A stretch of 64,000 nt of DNA from Vanessa cardui (Eukaryota > Arthropoda > Insecta > Lepidoptera > Nymphalidae): contig NC_061131.1 of assembly GCF_905220365.1 (NCBI RefSeq), positions 4,650,001 to 4,714,000 on the forward strand. Direction: 5' to 3'. This document shows, piece by piece, positions 12,685 to 24,568 of this stretch; positions within the stretch are counted from its first letter, which is position 1, and the number at the start of each line of letters is the position of its first letter. The notes below the pieces were generated by a model. The model had not been told where the DNA came from, made no database searches, and saw only the letters and a list, made by a program, of their open reading frames with translations. The position numbers and the translations under genes are program-made.

Positions 12685-13477
12685 GTGGTCGTCTGTTGGC
12701 GACTATTTTCAATGCGTTCTCAGCTTTCTTTCTGTCTACAAATATTAATAATTAAAACAGTAGAATTAATTAAAAAGTATCCACAAAAAAATAGTCAAGG
12801 ATTTTATTCACTCACGCACGCACACATACACACATACAAACATTTGAACATACTCTTAGTTTTACTACTATTTGAAAAACTTATTAGGTTTTAGGTTTTA
12901 CAAAATATTTTTTTTTACTGATCTACTACTCTTGCCTGTATCGTTTCTTTATCGAAATAGTTATAAGACTATTTAATGAATTGTAACATTTTACTTTATC
13001 TGTTCCACACTCATCTCAGATGTACGAGTATATTAGTTTGAATAAGCCAGAGCTGTTTATAAGTATTTTCTGTGTAGAAACAAAATTAATATCCTGGCAA
13101 CTACAAGTCGAAGTAACTTCATCCGGCTCTACAAACGTGTTCAAGTACAACATGCACTTTAAGTGTAGTTTCAGATGAGGCTTGTTTTGGTTTCGGGAGG
13201 ATGTTGGTAAATGTATCCAATTAGCCAGATTATCGTTGTATTAAACAAGTCACTCTGTAACCTCTGTTCGTTAATTAAAGAATTAACCGATAAACTCCTG
13301 CCCCTGTTAATTGTCCTCGGAAATTGATTGCAATTGCGCTCCAGCTTTGAGAATTTAAAGCGCTTAATCCAATTGTTTCTGAAATATTTTATAGTGAAAT
13401 ATCATTTACGATTTTCGTTGTTCCGATATTAATACGTTTGTTATGAATGAAACTATGACTTTGCGATATCATCATCA
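12685..13477. other. Non-repetitive spacer, possible conserved non-coding element
   Basis: 13040-13380 has balanced composition and many TAATTAA, CAATTA and GCGCTTAATCC-type motifs without an open frame. Confidence 0.3.
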
Positions 13478-13668
13478 TTATCAAGTCAGTCAATGAACGT
13501 CCACTGCTGGACATAGGCCTCCCCCAAAGATCGCCACAGCAACCGGTCTTAAGCAGCCCGCAACCAGGTCGTCGGTCCACCTTGTGCGGGCCCACGCTGT
13601 GTCTTCCAGTCCGTGGTCGCCACTCCAGAACTTCTCTGCTCCATGGGCCGTCGGTTTGCGACATCAGT
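13478..13668 (-). pseudogene. 3' end of an RTE-like LINE ORF2
   Basis: Minus-strand frames read WRPRTGRHSVG, then TDDLV and (out of frame) sequence like LGEAYVQQWT near the TGA. A GAT-rich tail follows (GATAATGATGATGATATCG). This resembles the conserved C-terminal tail of RTE-clade LINEs, WRP.LGRRS...RWTDDL...GEAYVQQWT (remembered). Frameshifts make it a fragment. Confidence 0.6.
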
Positions 13669-14241
13669 AAGACTAAAATATTTTTTCTTGAAATAATATT
13701 TATCTCTTAGGTTACTAGATCTGCTTGGATATTATAAGTAAAAATTCGAACACACCAATGTATCTAAATTAGGAAATCTTCGCGGATTTCGTTTGCGTAA
13801 CTCTTATTCTCGAGCCCGCATGGATGTAAGACCCTCGTCAGACGTGGCGAGTAATTCAATCTAGGCCGACCCATCAATCTGTAAGTTCTCACGCATATAT
13901 TCCGTTGATTTGACAAATGAGTAGGGTATCTTGGATGCACCATCGGGTGTCAATCGCTTAATAGTTGGATAAATATTTTTAAAAGGCATGCTGGTATGAT
14001 CTTTAAATTTCTATCAACATAGTGTGTCAAAGCCTTAGGTGGTAGCCCGTTTCATGCTCATCATTGAGCTCGACTACCACAACCTACCTACTTAAGTTGT
14101 ATTCTACTGCCAAACTAGTGTAATATCTTCTTCATTCTATTAATCATCTCATGACTTTGAAACAATTTTATGGTGTAAGATTTTATTTCTCGAGGTGTCG
14201 ATTTATATTGGCTATGATTACTGCTGTCCTAATATAAAACG
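13669..14241. other. Decayed transposon-like sequence
   Basis: 13790-13970 has GC-higher, stop-interrupted frames (for example RNSYSRARMDVRPSSDVASN) that suggest old coding sequence. I cannot classify it. Confidence 0.35.
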
Positions 14242-14550
14242 AGCTGAGATGGCCCAGTGGTTAGAACGCGTGCATCTTAACCGATGATTGCGGGTTCAAA
14301 CCCAGGCAGGCACCACTATATATATGTGCTTAATTTGTATTTATAATTCATCTCGTGCTCGGCGGTGAAGGAAAACATCGTGAGGAAACCTGCATGTGTC
14401 TAATTTCATCGAAATTCTGCCACATGTGCATTCCACCAACCCGCATTGGAACAGCGTGGTGGTATATGTTCCAAACCCTCTCCTTAATGGAAGAGGAGGC
14501 CTTAACTCAGCAGTGGGAAATGTACAGGCTGTTACTTTACTTTACTTTAA
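14242..14550 (+). mobile_element. SINE A, full length
   Basis: tRNA-derived head with A box TGGCCCAGTGG and B box GGGTTCAAACCC, body GTGCTCGGCGGTGAAGGAAA, end CAGCAGTGGGAAATGTACAG, and a (TTTAC)n tail. Confidence 0.9.
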
Positions 14551-14556
14551 TATAAA

Positions 14557-14753
14557 ACAAGTAGGTGACCATTGCTCATAGACATTCGTACGGTTAAGTA
14601 TGCGCTAAAAAAAATCAATTCTTACAAGCTCAATACGCCGCCAATCTTGGAAACTATAACAACTATGTCCCATGTACCTGGAATTACATTGGCTCAGTCA
14701 ACCTTGCAACTGGAAGACAACAATGTTGTTGTATGGCAGTAGAATATCTCCAA
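14557..14753 (-). mobile_element. Retroposon B, partial (minus)
   Basis: GTAGGTGACCATTGCTCATA, ACGCCGCCAATCTTGGAAAC, and GGCAGTAGAATATCTCC. Follows the SINE A at 14.2 kb directly. Confidence 0.65.
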
Positions 14754-14859
14754 GTAAAAAGTAAAAATCCAACCAAAATAAGATTTTTCTAAAGTAAGTG
14801 TGAATGTAAATAGACAGATGAATGGTTTGTAAAAAGTTATATGTTAAAACGAATACATA

Positions 14860-15336
14860 AATAGGGCTTTGTGTAAGCTCGTCTGGGTAGGTACCACCTA
14901 TCAGATATTTTCCCGCCAAGCCATACGCGTTACGCGTTTCCCCATGATGAGGGGGGGGGATTGTGGGTCTCGCCGGCACTGAAGGTGACGGAATACCTGG
15001 ATGTCCTTCGACTTCACGGAGGGCACCACGGGATCGCTTGCGTATTCTACCGTGACGACGCAACGGTTCATTGGCCCACTATGGGCGTTCAAGCTAGAGG
15101 AGTTCCCGGTGTACTGAGTACCCCCTATGCCCGGCGACGCTTACAGCGTGGGGAAAAGGTACGCATAGCAGTAGCGCTATCTTCAGAGTGAGTGAGCCAA
15201 TGTCCATTACATTAATTAGAGGCAGAAGGGTGTAACATATTAGTACAAGGTTGGTAGCACAGCGCCAATGTCTATGGAAGGTGGTGACCATTTAAAACCA
15301 GGAGGTCTTGTCCACCTACCTGTTACACGAAAAAAC
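14860..15336 (+). mobile_element. Chimeric retroposon B with a GC-rich insert
   Basis: Family-B head (GGGCTTTGTGTAAGCTCGTC, to GCCAAGCC at about 14927), then about 255 bp of GC-rich sequence (GGTCTCGCCGGCACTGAAGG etc.), then the family-B 3' half from GAGTGAGTGAGCC (15185) to its end. The insert replaces about 35 bases of B. It is open in one frame on each strand but shows no motif I know. It probably comes from another transposon. Confidence 0.55.
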
Positions 15337-16594
15337 ACATTAAAATGTCGTTGAAAATTTTTCAATAATTTCAAATACATAGATTAAATAGTATTAAATA
15401 TACATACATTTTTATCCTTTAATAACCTTTATTACTGGAGAATTATTGGCTTTTGATTTGAGTTAATGTACTGTTTGTTTTCGAAAATTTTAAATAACAA
15501 TACTATTTTACTTTTAATGTATTAAATAAAAGTGTTTGTTTTGATGAAAATGTATTATAAATAGAATTATGAGTATGTATGAATCGCTAATCTCTTTGTG
15601 TTTTCATAGAAGCGAATAATTTTTTGGTCAAAGGAAATTCCTCATTCGTATTTATACAATTGTGTCTGCACTTCACGAACAGCTTGTATTTATTATGTAT
15701 GTCATTTTTATGCACGGTAAAAAGTTTTATACGTAGTTGATTTTTTTATTTAATATATATAATATTAATATTTTTATGTTCATTAATTTCTTTTGTTATA
15801 CCCTATCTCTTTTTATTTGTGTATAAGCTTATAGTGTGATGTGTAAAAAAATAAATCTGTTTCACATCAAAAAGACAATAAGCCGAAACAACTGGTTTAT
15901 ATTAAGTTTCTAAGGATGTTCGGTCCATTTAGTTATCTTTTAAACGTTCAAGACAACTCATATAAATATTAGATATAAAAATGTTATAATCAGTTTGAGG
16001 TTAATGCACTTCAACACCGTGAGATAGATAAGCATGAAAGTTGAAACATGATGATGATTCATTGATGATGAAAAAGGCATCATAAAAACATGGCATGATG
16101 ACTATGGCACTGTAAGAAATATTAAGCATTCTCCACATCGCCAATGCCATACCTGTGGTATATACCAAGGCGGACATGCGTAAAATATTAAAGTTGGTAG
16201 GGACCAACAAGAAAAATTTGTGTAGGTTTTTATACCAAGCACTACTAGATGATACTTGTATTCTGTTACTCATTTATTTGTTGACAAAAGAAACCTATAT
16301 TAGAATTATAGATCTTCTAAATAAATACAAAAAAAATACACATTATTAATTTCACTAGAAAAACCCGAACTTTTCGAAAAAAATCCGCAGACAATTTTAA
16401 CTTTGCCGTTTAGTTAATTAAAATCGTTTGTAAAAAATATTTTGGTAGAAAAAGCATATTATTCGATACATGATAAAAAAGCGTGGAGTTAATACCTGTT
16501 GACTTCCATGCAGGATATTAATTTAATTTTAATAATTGTATTTAACTAACATGACTTTGTATTTTTTAAATGTTGAAAAAGAGTAACTACTGTT
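15337..16594. other. AT-rich sequence without a supported gene
   Basis: Only a family-B fragment at 16.09 kb is visible. Confidence 0.45.
16085..16165 (-). mobile_element. Retroposon B fragment (minus)
   Basis: ACTATGGCACTGTAAGAAAT, ATTAAGCATTCTCCACATCG, and CCAATGCCA. Confidence 0.45.
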
Positions 16595-16730
16595 TCTTGC
16601 CGGTTCTTCTCGGTAGAATCTACTTTCCGAACCGGTGGTAGCATCACTTAATTGTGAAATGACGATTCAAAAGTGCTCGTAAAAGCCTACTTGAATAAAG
16701 TTTATTTTGAATGATTGATTGATTGAAAGA
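16595..16730 (+). repeat. LINE 3' UTR fragment with (TGAT)n tail
   Basis: TTCTTGCCGGTTCTTCTCGG, CCGAACCGGTGGTAGCATCA, ATAAAGTTTATTTTGAATGA, and TTGATTGATTG tail. Shares the accented block CCGAACCGGTGGTAG with 55.5 kb. Confidence 0.6.
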
Positions 16731-16814
16731 TATATAAAAAAAAAAAACAACTATAGACACAGTGTGATACACCCTTTTAGTCATAGGAAACAATAAAACG
16801 ATAACACACAAGTG

Positions 16815-16860
16815 CTTTAATATATGTGACGTTGTCCAATATTTATTTATTTATTTACTT
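16815..16860 (+). repeat. 3' tail fragment of the second tRNA-SINE type
   Basis: ATATATGTGACGTTGTCCAA followed by (TATT)n, as in the reverse of 41.35-41.38 kb. Confidence 0.5.
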
Positions 16861-17088
16861 ATCGACTTGAATTAATAAAAATTTAATGTTAATTAAAATA
16901 TATAATATATCGAAATAAAACAAATAGGTATGTGTTACTGTTAATTCAGTGTTTTCATGAAAAATTCAATCGGTAGACATTACAAGTGTTACATTTTTTA
17001 ACGAGGATATGTTTTAAAGGATTTTTTTTATCAAAGTAATTTAGTGTCTTTTTATTAAATCGAGGACAAAGCAGTTTTTAGTTCCGTT

Positions 17089-17223
17089 ATGACCATCTAC
17101 CGATATGTGGGAATAGTTAGCGTTGGAAATGATATGCTAACGCTCGCTGTGCCTTATAACTCACGGAGATACGATCATGCCGCAGGTGTCGGCTGGTGGT
17201 TCGGAATTATTAAATCTTTGTAA
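17089..17223 (+). CDS. Possible 44-codon small ORF or exon
   Basis: An island of balanced composition in AT-rich sequence. The plus frame reads MTIYRYVGIVSVGNDMLTLA, then VPYNSRRYDHAAGVGWWFGI and IKSL before TAA. Acceptor-like CAGTTTTTAG precedes it. The minus strand is also open and has a GTGAGT donor, so strand and even coding status are uncertain. It could be a conserved regulatory element instead. Confidence 0.22.
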   Translation: MTIYRYVGIVSVGNDMLTLAVPYNSRRYDHAAGVGWWFGIIKSL

Positions 17224-18717
17224 AATTCGCGTATATGGTAATGACTTCTTTATTATGTATGCGGTAAGAGCGATAATTGCTAGTAACATTAGTGAAAAAA
17301 GTAAGCCACTGTGAAGTGGGTTGCTTTGTTAGAGTTCTCTCAAAATGAGGATGTAATCGTTTTAATGGGATGAAAAGTATTCGATAAGTTGACAAATATT
17401 CAGATGTTCGAAATTCGATCTTTGTTTAAAAAATAATCTTATAAGACCTACCAGATGAAAAGTGTCCTCCTTCCTTGGATCCTGCAATACAGGAAGTTTT
17501 ACCGACCGTAAACAATTTTGAAAATTCGAGGAAATCAAACATGAATCTCCATGTTTTCAATTCTGATATACATATTTTTAACTGATATCACTGAAGCTTG
17601 TAAAATCATCCTCCTGATCTTATCCCATATATAAAAAAAAATCTTGTCATATTGGTATCCTATGACAGTAATACAGGAGAAAAAAAATTGTTTTTCATGA
17701 TTTTCTATTCATAGATATGCGAACTGGGATTATTAAAAGGAAAAACGTAGGATTTATACAAAACTCGTTAGCATATTTCCGGAAAAGATCAGATAGTGTA
17801 CAATTTGTTTGTCCGTATATGTCAGATCGTATTTAAAAAAAAATCCTCTGTCGATTTCAAAATGTAATTAAAATATTTCAATGGTGTGCTACAAGATATA
17901 CATGTATATTTTACTGTAAGAACAAGTAAACATAATAACCTATTTAATTTAATTTAGTTTTTTATATTTTGATGTCCTTTGAAGTATCTATTATTAAATT
18001 TGTATTTTTGATATTTGAGTTTCTGGTTTTAAAAAGAAAATGAAGAAATAAATTTAAAGTATTATATTAAGTTTAAGACCGGTTAGAAGCATACGAACAC
18101 AAAACAAATCAGTTTTAATATGATAGTGTAATATTTTATAAATTATTCAATGGCGTTGTTTAATCACAAACCGGAAACCAGAAACATGCCAAGAAATATT
18201 TTAAAGATACCACAAGTACCACGAACATATATTTTTTAGTTTAATCAACTTGCAGTCAAAATTACTTTTAACTGATTCATAATATTCACTGTAACATATA
18301 ATGTAATAAAATAATTGGTTTTTAGCTTTTCAGTGAGCGGTGGAGCTTATATTAAAAATAAAAAAATAAACATTAAATTTTTTTGAAAAGAAAATATATG
18401 AATACATCGGATATATGCCGACACAAATATGAAGGTACAATTTTGTACCATACACAACTACCGTACAGGTATTTTTTAATCGTAGATATTATATCTAGTA
18501 ATTATGTGTTCCTAGTATAACTAGAAACATTGTAATTAATTGTTTTGCTTAGTATTACTTTTAACATGAAAATAGTTTTATATGTATTTCAATACAATTT
18601 CAAATATAATCTTACTTTAAATTTACTCATAAGACACACACATGCCCTACGAATGCATGCGTATTAAGTTTTATGTAGGCAAGGTAAACACGCGTAAAAA
18701 GTTCAAACACTTGCATC
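17224..18717. other. AT-rich sequence, nothing recognised
   Basis: No frame, repeat or site that I can support. Confidence 0.5.
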
Positions 18718-18915
18718 CTAGGGCACGGGTTCATAGCCTTCCACTGCGTAATTTACGCAAGTCGCCCTCATTACCGCAGCCGCCCAGCCGTGGATGATAC
18801 AAGGGTCCGTAGACCTTCCTGCCCACATTGAGTGCTCAATATCTGAGCTCAGTCGGCAGTCCCCTTCACATGCAATCTTTCTATTATTGGACGGTTTAGC
18901 CTGTAACACTGGTTT
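18718..18915 (-). CDS. Possible exon in a GC-elevated island
   Basis: After an acceptor-like CAGTGTTACAG the minus frame reads AKPSNNRKIACEGDCRLSSD, then IEHSMWAGRSTDPCIIHG and WAAAVMRATCVNYAVEGYEP up to TAG. Composition looks protein-like, with five cysteines. The plus strand is open too. No homologue is recognised. Confidence 0.22.
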   Translation of the reverse strand, partial: KPVLQAKPSNNRKIACEGDCRLSSDIEHSMWAGRSTDPCIIHGWAAAVMRATCVNYAVEGYEPVP

Positions 18916-19529
18916 TATTGCGGACAGTATTAGTGCTTCATTATTTCGCTATTACGATATTATTCCACTACATTGTACCGTATTGTAGTTCTATAATGAT
19001 GTTTAATAACGTATTAATAACGTAGATTATAAAAATGAGCAAAATATATTCCGTGTATTTTAAAGCTTACCTATTTAAGCTTTTTATAATTATTTTTATT
19101 TGAATAGTAATTTTATAAAAAGAGAATATTTAAACGCAATTATACCAATGGGAATTATCAAGAAATTCTATTACTTGTTTTGCCGTTTTAGCTTTTTTCA
19201 GCAATAGATATTCCACGCGATAATGATCGTAGCATATGTATATATAAATATTAGTATTATTTGCTATTCAAGAGCATTCTTACTATAAATGTAAATATGG
19301 CCAAATTCAAGCCTAACTTTATAATTTTACATTTACAATTTCTGTTCGTAAAAACATTAACGTTTTTTAGCAACCAAACGGTTAATATACGTATTCAATG
19401 TACGTCTATTACACGTTAAACAGACATCAATTTTCCTAACTTGCGGTAGATTAATGGCAGTCTTTTTTAATAAACATTCGATCGATTCGAAGTAACAACC
19501 AGACAAATTTTTGCAATTACAATATTAAT

Positions 19530-19830
19530 AAAGATAATATTATGACGTCACTCACCTACGCGATATCTGCGTGTTGTTTATAAAACAATTACTGATGTTT
19601 ATTTTTGTCGAATTTCCTACCCGTCATGCAAATCGCGTTGTTTCAGATGTTTGCGGTATTAATGTTAACTTTTCGTATAAATAACATTGAGGCGGGCTCA
19701 TCTCTGAAACTCTTGTTAACATGTTTGTTTGTTCACGAAAAAAGGAAACCAAGCGAAACATTCGGTTCGTAAGCGTAGTCGTTACTGGTAAAAGTTTTCT
19801 ACGCAAACCAATATTGACTCTTGTAATGAG
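19530..19830. promoter_or_regulatory. Possible regulatory island with a CRE palindrome
   Basis: TGACGTCA near 19541, TATAAAA about 35 bp to the right, and non-repetitive sequence of higher GC up to the family-B copy at 19831. A minus-strand frame is open here but carries no motif. Confidence 0.25.
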
Positions 19831-20118
19831 TAGGTTGGTGGTAGGGCTTTGTGCAAGCCCGTCTGGGTAGGTACCACCCACTCATCAGTTATTCTACCGC
19901 CAAACAACAGTACTAGTATTGTTGTGTTCCGGTTTGTAGGTGAGCCAGTAACTACAGGCACAAGGGACTTAACATCTTAGTTCTCGAGTTTGGTGGCGCA
20001 TTGACGATGTGAGGAATAGTTAATATTTCTTTCAGCGCCATTGTCTATGGGTGATGGTGACCACTTACCATCAGGTGGCCCATATGGTCATCCGCCAACC
20101 TATACCATAAAAAAAAAT
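19831..20118 (+). mobile_element. SINE-like retroposon B, full length
   Basis: GGTGGTAGGGCTTTGTGCAA through GAGTGAGCCAGTAACTACAG to GCCAACCTATACCATA and a poly(A) tail. This is the reference copy for family B. Confidence 0.85.
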
Positions 20119-20570
20119 ATTGGGGTATTCCGTAACAAGGAACTCGATGCTCACTGTCAACTTGAGCGTGAACTGTCAGGATATGATATGCGATATTGAC
20201 TATAATGACTATGATATCTATAACACACAAGTATTAAAATGGCTTATCAACTAAAGCCACAAATTTCACGAGTGAGATACGAAGTGACTGCATACAGAAT
20301 CGCAATGCTGAAGTTGATCACGTCTAAAGGTGTAGAAAAGATTAATATAAACATATACCTTACTGTTGGGTTAATGCAATTTCTAGTGTTAAAATTTAGC
20401 GTAATTCACCTCCTCCCGTGCGTGTTGGTAATTTCACATGTATAACCTTACGATGTTTTCAACCACCGCTGAGCACTAAATTGTTAGCGTTTTAAAAGTC
20501 AGTTGTACTTGTGTTTTTGTCTCCTATATTCGTTTTACACTGAGCGTTTTTATTATAAAACTAGCTGTGC

Positions 20571-20793
20571 CCGCGACCTTGTACGCGTTTTAATTTAACA
20601 AAAAAAAATATTGTAGCCTAAGTTACTCCCTATTATATAAGTTATCTGCCAGTGAAAGTCCCATCAAAATCAGTCCAGCCGTTCCAGAGATTAGCCGGTA
20701 CAAACATGTATCGTGTATACATGCATATGCATTGAGTAAAAAGGGCCATTTTAATATTACAGATAGACACTCCAATTTAATTATATGTATAGA
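20571..20793 (-). mobile_element. Non-autonomous Helitron-like element, subfamily 3
   Basis: Minus strand: A|TCTATACATATAATTAAATT to GCGGGCACAGCTAG|T, 223 bp. Internal matches to copies at 30.6 and 47.0 kb (ATATTAAAA, CGGAACAAA-type core). Confidence 0.65.
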
Positions 20794-21934
20794 TGGTTTG
20801 GCTAACAGGTATATTGCTGTTTGTCCTGAAGCGCCTAGCGTTACTACCTAGTCCTACTACCTAGTGTCGGATTTGTAATAATAGTATCTTTTTTAATTCT
20901 CACAAAAAAGAATTAAAAAAACCTTTTGTAATAAATTAGTAATATTTTGGAGCAAAGGTTTTTATCTTATGACGAATAGGTTTATTGTAAAATACAACGT
21001 GAGTTCGTTGTGTAACTTTATTTGAATTATTTATTCTTACGAAGTCGGGGCCATCTACTAGTGTTGTATATTATTGGGGATTAAATCTGAAAATCAAGAA
21101 CAATATTAAATAATTTAATCGTTAATATTTACAGTTCACAAAGTTCAATATTGATATACTTACATTGTGTATTGTAAAATTCAGCTGTGTATTTAAGTAT
21201 TTATTAAAAAAAATTGTAATTCAACAGCCCGTATGCAAGTCAGAATCACAAAGGACCTTATATGCGGCTTAATTTGTAAAAAAAACGACTTATTAACAAA
21301 TCCTTTCAGTAAGTTAAATTCGGTTGAGATATTTTGCATGCAATTCTGAATTCACTCATCATATACATTATCTTTGTTGCTTTTTCTGTTATTCCGTATT
21401 TCCTTTGTTTGGGGTTCGTAATGTATTTATTTGAGTAAAAGTTACGCAAATAAATCAATCTAGACATAATTCATAATTCGTTTTTAGTATCGTTTTTTAT
21501 CTTTATGAAGTTTTAGATATATATACAAAGCCAATCATTTTCATTAAAAGAAGCTTATTTGATTACTATAGTAGTGGGTAAACGCGGGTGACGTCATGGA
21601 ACGTTATAGTCACGTGGACAGAGTAGAGTTGGAGAATATGGGGACTGGATAATGACACTTGCGTTTGAGTAACTGATCAACCCACACCTCAAAGGTAAAA
21701 CTGTAGGTTTACCTACTTGTAACAAGTTGTAAATCCGTAATAAAACTTCTGTCGCTATACCACGTGTTATTTTAACTCATCGTGATGGACCCCGTACCAC
21801 CGAACACAGAAAAGGACAATTCTATCGCTAAGCCATCGCTGCTGCCGATATACATACATATATATTGAAATTAATTTTATATGTAAAGCTAAAACGAAGA
21901 CAATATTGTATTTATGCAAGTTACTTGATGCGGC
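20794..21934. other. AT-rich sequence with one small hairpin
   Basis: Only the hairpin at 20.89 kb. Confidence 0.45.
20888..20922. repeat. AT-rich hairpin
   Basis: TTTTTTAATTCT, a short CACAAA-type loop, then AGAATTAAAAAA: a 12-bp stem. Confidence 0.6.
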
Positions 21935-22045
21935 GTCCACTAGATTACCATCCACTCGTCATATATTCCACCGCCAATTCGCAATACTTAGTATTGTTGT
22001 GTTTCAATATGAAGGGTGAGTGAGTGTAATCTATATACTCTGTTA
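21935..22045 (+). mobile_element. Retroposon B fragment
   Basis: TTCCACCGCCAATTCGCAAT, CTTAGTATTGTTGTGTTTC, and GAAGGGTGAGTGAGTG, running up to a Helitron-like start. Confidence 0.55.
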
Positions 22046-22275
22046 TCTATATTAATAATAAATGTAAAAGTAATTAAGTAACTCTGTTTGTCTGTGCGCT
22101 CTTTCACGACCAAACCGCTGAACCGAATTTGATGATATTGGTTTGGAGAAAATTTGATGTCCAAGAATAGACTACTACTCTAATGGCTACTTTTTTTCCT
22201 AACACATCATAACTAACCTATATTTATAGCCGAGCGTCTTAACAGCCGAGAGTGAAGCCGCGGGCGGACTACTAG
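22046..22275 (+). mobile_element. Non-autonomous Helitron-like element, subfamily 2
   Basis: Starts A|TCTATATTAATAATAAATG; contains the family core (CTCTGTTTGTCTGTGCGCTC, then AACCGAATTTGATGA); ends GCCGCGGGCGGACTACTAG|T. 230 bp. Ends fit the Helitron rule. Confidence 0.7.
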
Positions 22276-23744
22276 TTAAAGATAAAGAGTGTCACATTTG
22301 CGATCTAATATATTTTACAAATTATACAATTGACTTTGGATCAATACCAGTATACGCTGTCCAAACGATTATTTAGAGGCATTTAAGTAACGAGAAACAA
22401 TTATAATGAAATATTAAACAATTATAATGGTCGTTCATGTCGCATTAAAGTTTTATTTACTTTCAACGAAAACCGCGACGCTCGACCGCGTGCCTCCGGC
22501 CCTTCGTAATATGTTATTATGTGAAATAAAACAGCAAACTCCAGTCTAACCAGCCCCTTAATACACTTATCGCTCGAATTACCTTATCAATATTAGCGTG
22601 GGTCGCTGGCCTAATTAAAATATACGAATGCTATTTAAAGTTCCTTTATAGACTTCTTTCAACTCGTATAAATATTGCATAATTTATTGTAACAACCTCT
22701 TGTTCCGGTTTTATTAGACACTAAATATGTCTATGAGTAGAGGCGGAGACTTTGCTTCGTTAAAGTGGAATCCGAAACGCATAAAACGCTAGAAAAAACC
22801 CGTTGAAGAGTCTTAAACGTGGGTTTTTGTGATGGTCGGTTTTTTAAAGGACAGTTTTAAGATGTTGATATATAATGCTTGAAAATTGTATACGAGAATA
22901 CTGAAAAAATATTGAAATATTCGTTATCAGTGCTGAAAGTTCTCCATTTTTATAGTATATTTATAAATTTTAATTCTTGATGTAAATGATTGTTAATGAG
23001 GATGTAGTCGAAAATAATTAAAATATTTTCGATCGATTGGTTTTATTTAGGGTTATTATTAAAAATTAAACTTTTTTACCCAGCGTAGATTCAAAAATAA
23101 AGGTTTAATTTTATATAATAATTCTGTTGACAGCCTATAAATTATTTTATGGGAAGAAGGCCTCCAGTTCTTCTAGAGAAAAGCTTTATATCATATTCTA
23201 TCAAGTTGAACATATGTGAAAATATATCGTCTAACACACACAGGGTTCGTCACGACTGACGAAATCGCTGAGTCCGATATGAATTATAACTTCTGCCAAT
23301 TTTCCAATTAACTGTACTCTGCTCTTGACAATTTTTCGACTGTTAAACCCAGAATAAGTCCTTAATTCTGGGTTTTTAGGAACTAGAATTCAGGACGCCA
23401 GCCTCTATGAGCTTATAACTACCCACTAGACTAACGAGTCAGTCATGTATAAATACTAAATACGCACAACGTGTGATAGCTTTTTCACCTTCAATTTTAT
23501 TTAAAACATTTACACGGACTCGCATTCATAAAAAATACTCTGCGATTTTTTTGTAGTCGTGTAGCTTAGTTTCGTATGTGTATTTGTGACTAATTAAACA
23601 TACGTATGTATAAAAATCTCTATTACAACAAGTACGTATTTATATATCAAATAAGTTTTTAAAATATTTCATTAATTTCTATTAATTGTTTGTACAGAGA
23701 ATCTTTACTCCATACAACCATACAATAAAGAAAACTTTACTAAA
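22276..23744. other. Spacer with possible conserved non-coding segment at 22440-22830
   Basis: 22440-22700 has balanced composition, TAATTAAAA and TTATCGCTCGAATTACC-type motifs, and no open frame or repeat match. A tRNA-like SINE head is at 23.38-23.44 kb on the minus strand. Confidence 0.3.
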
Positions 23745-23905
23745 AGTATAACACGTCGCGCTATTGCCTCCAATCAAAAAACATGAAGGCTGTTTCGTTT
23801 CTTCTTTACCCAGAGCATCGGAATTGCGATTCCACTGCGAAATGCTCCTACTCCTACTGCTACTGCCTCCATTCCACGCGTTCTTACTTCATATTTTTAT
23901 ATATT
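23745..23905 (+). repeat. Family E repeat
   Basis: AAGTATAACACGTCGCGCTA, CCCAGAGCATCGGAATTGCG, and CTCCATTCCACGCG; same orientation as 38.5 kb. Confidence 0.6.
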
Positions 23906-24247
23906 TAATAAATTAATGTTAATAATTCTTATGCAAATAATACATAACGATACAACAATAAGAGATCATCTCACGTATACTTTGGTACTTAGTATTAATA
24001 AATGATTAAAAATCTTCTTCTATGACGTAAGTTATCTAGAAACCTTAGTCTTATCGAAATATAAGTGATTAATAACGTCAAGATCCGATAGTTAATCTTA
24101 ATTATTATATAAATGTGAAAAGTTTCTTTGTTCGTTTATAGACGTGACGCGTTCGATAGGTCATAAACCACATACCACATGCGCGGAGATACATCTAACG
24201 TGAGTATAACGCAGATTATTTATTTATTTATTACGCAGAGCGTTAGC

Positions 24248-24568
24248 TATAGTACTACACAACTTAGATGTAACATCGGCAAAATAAACTGATCACATCC
24301 GAATTAAGTACGCCATCCCAAATTATCGATATTTATTTATTATGTGTAAATGACTTTACATGAACGTAATAACTTGTAATATCATAAGACCTAATATATT
24401 CGTCAATTAGACATGTCGATTTACATGCACTTGCTTTCTCCGCTTGAACTGACGCGAGAATCTATAGCGACGAATCACATCGAATTGCGCGACAGGGAGC
24501 TATTTCTATCGGTCTAATCGGTTTTTATTTAATTTGCCCATGCTACATCTAAGTTGTGTCGGACGATA
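24248..24568 (+). mobile_element. MITE with about 35-bp terminal inverted repeats, copy 1
   Basis: The left end TATAGTACTACACAACTTAG (then ATGTAACATCGGCAAA) pairs with the right end read in reverse (TATCGTCCGACACAACTTAG). TA at the extreme ends fits a TA target site. Another copy in reverse orientation is at 54.2 kb. Confidence 0.7.

Noticed and set aside
14242..14320. tRNA gene at the head of SINE A (also in the other A copies and at 41.5 kb)
   Set aside because: A and B boxes are present, but no sound acceptor stem is visible, and the head is always followed by the SINE body. These are SINE heads, not tRNA genes.
14698..15191. 121-aa and 76-aa frames around 15 kb
   Set aside because: They translate retroposon B and its GC-rich insert on both strands, with no known motif.
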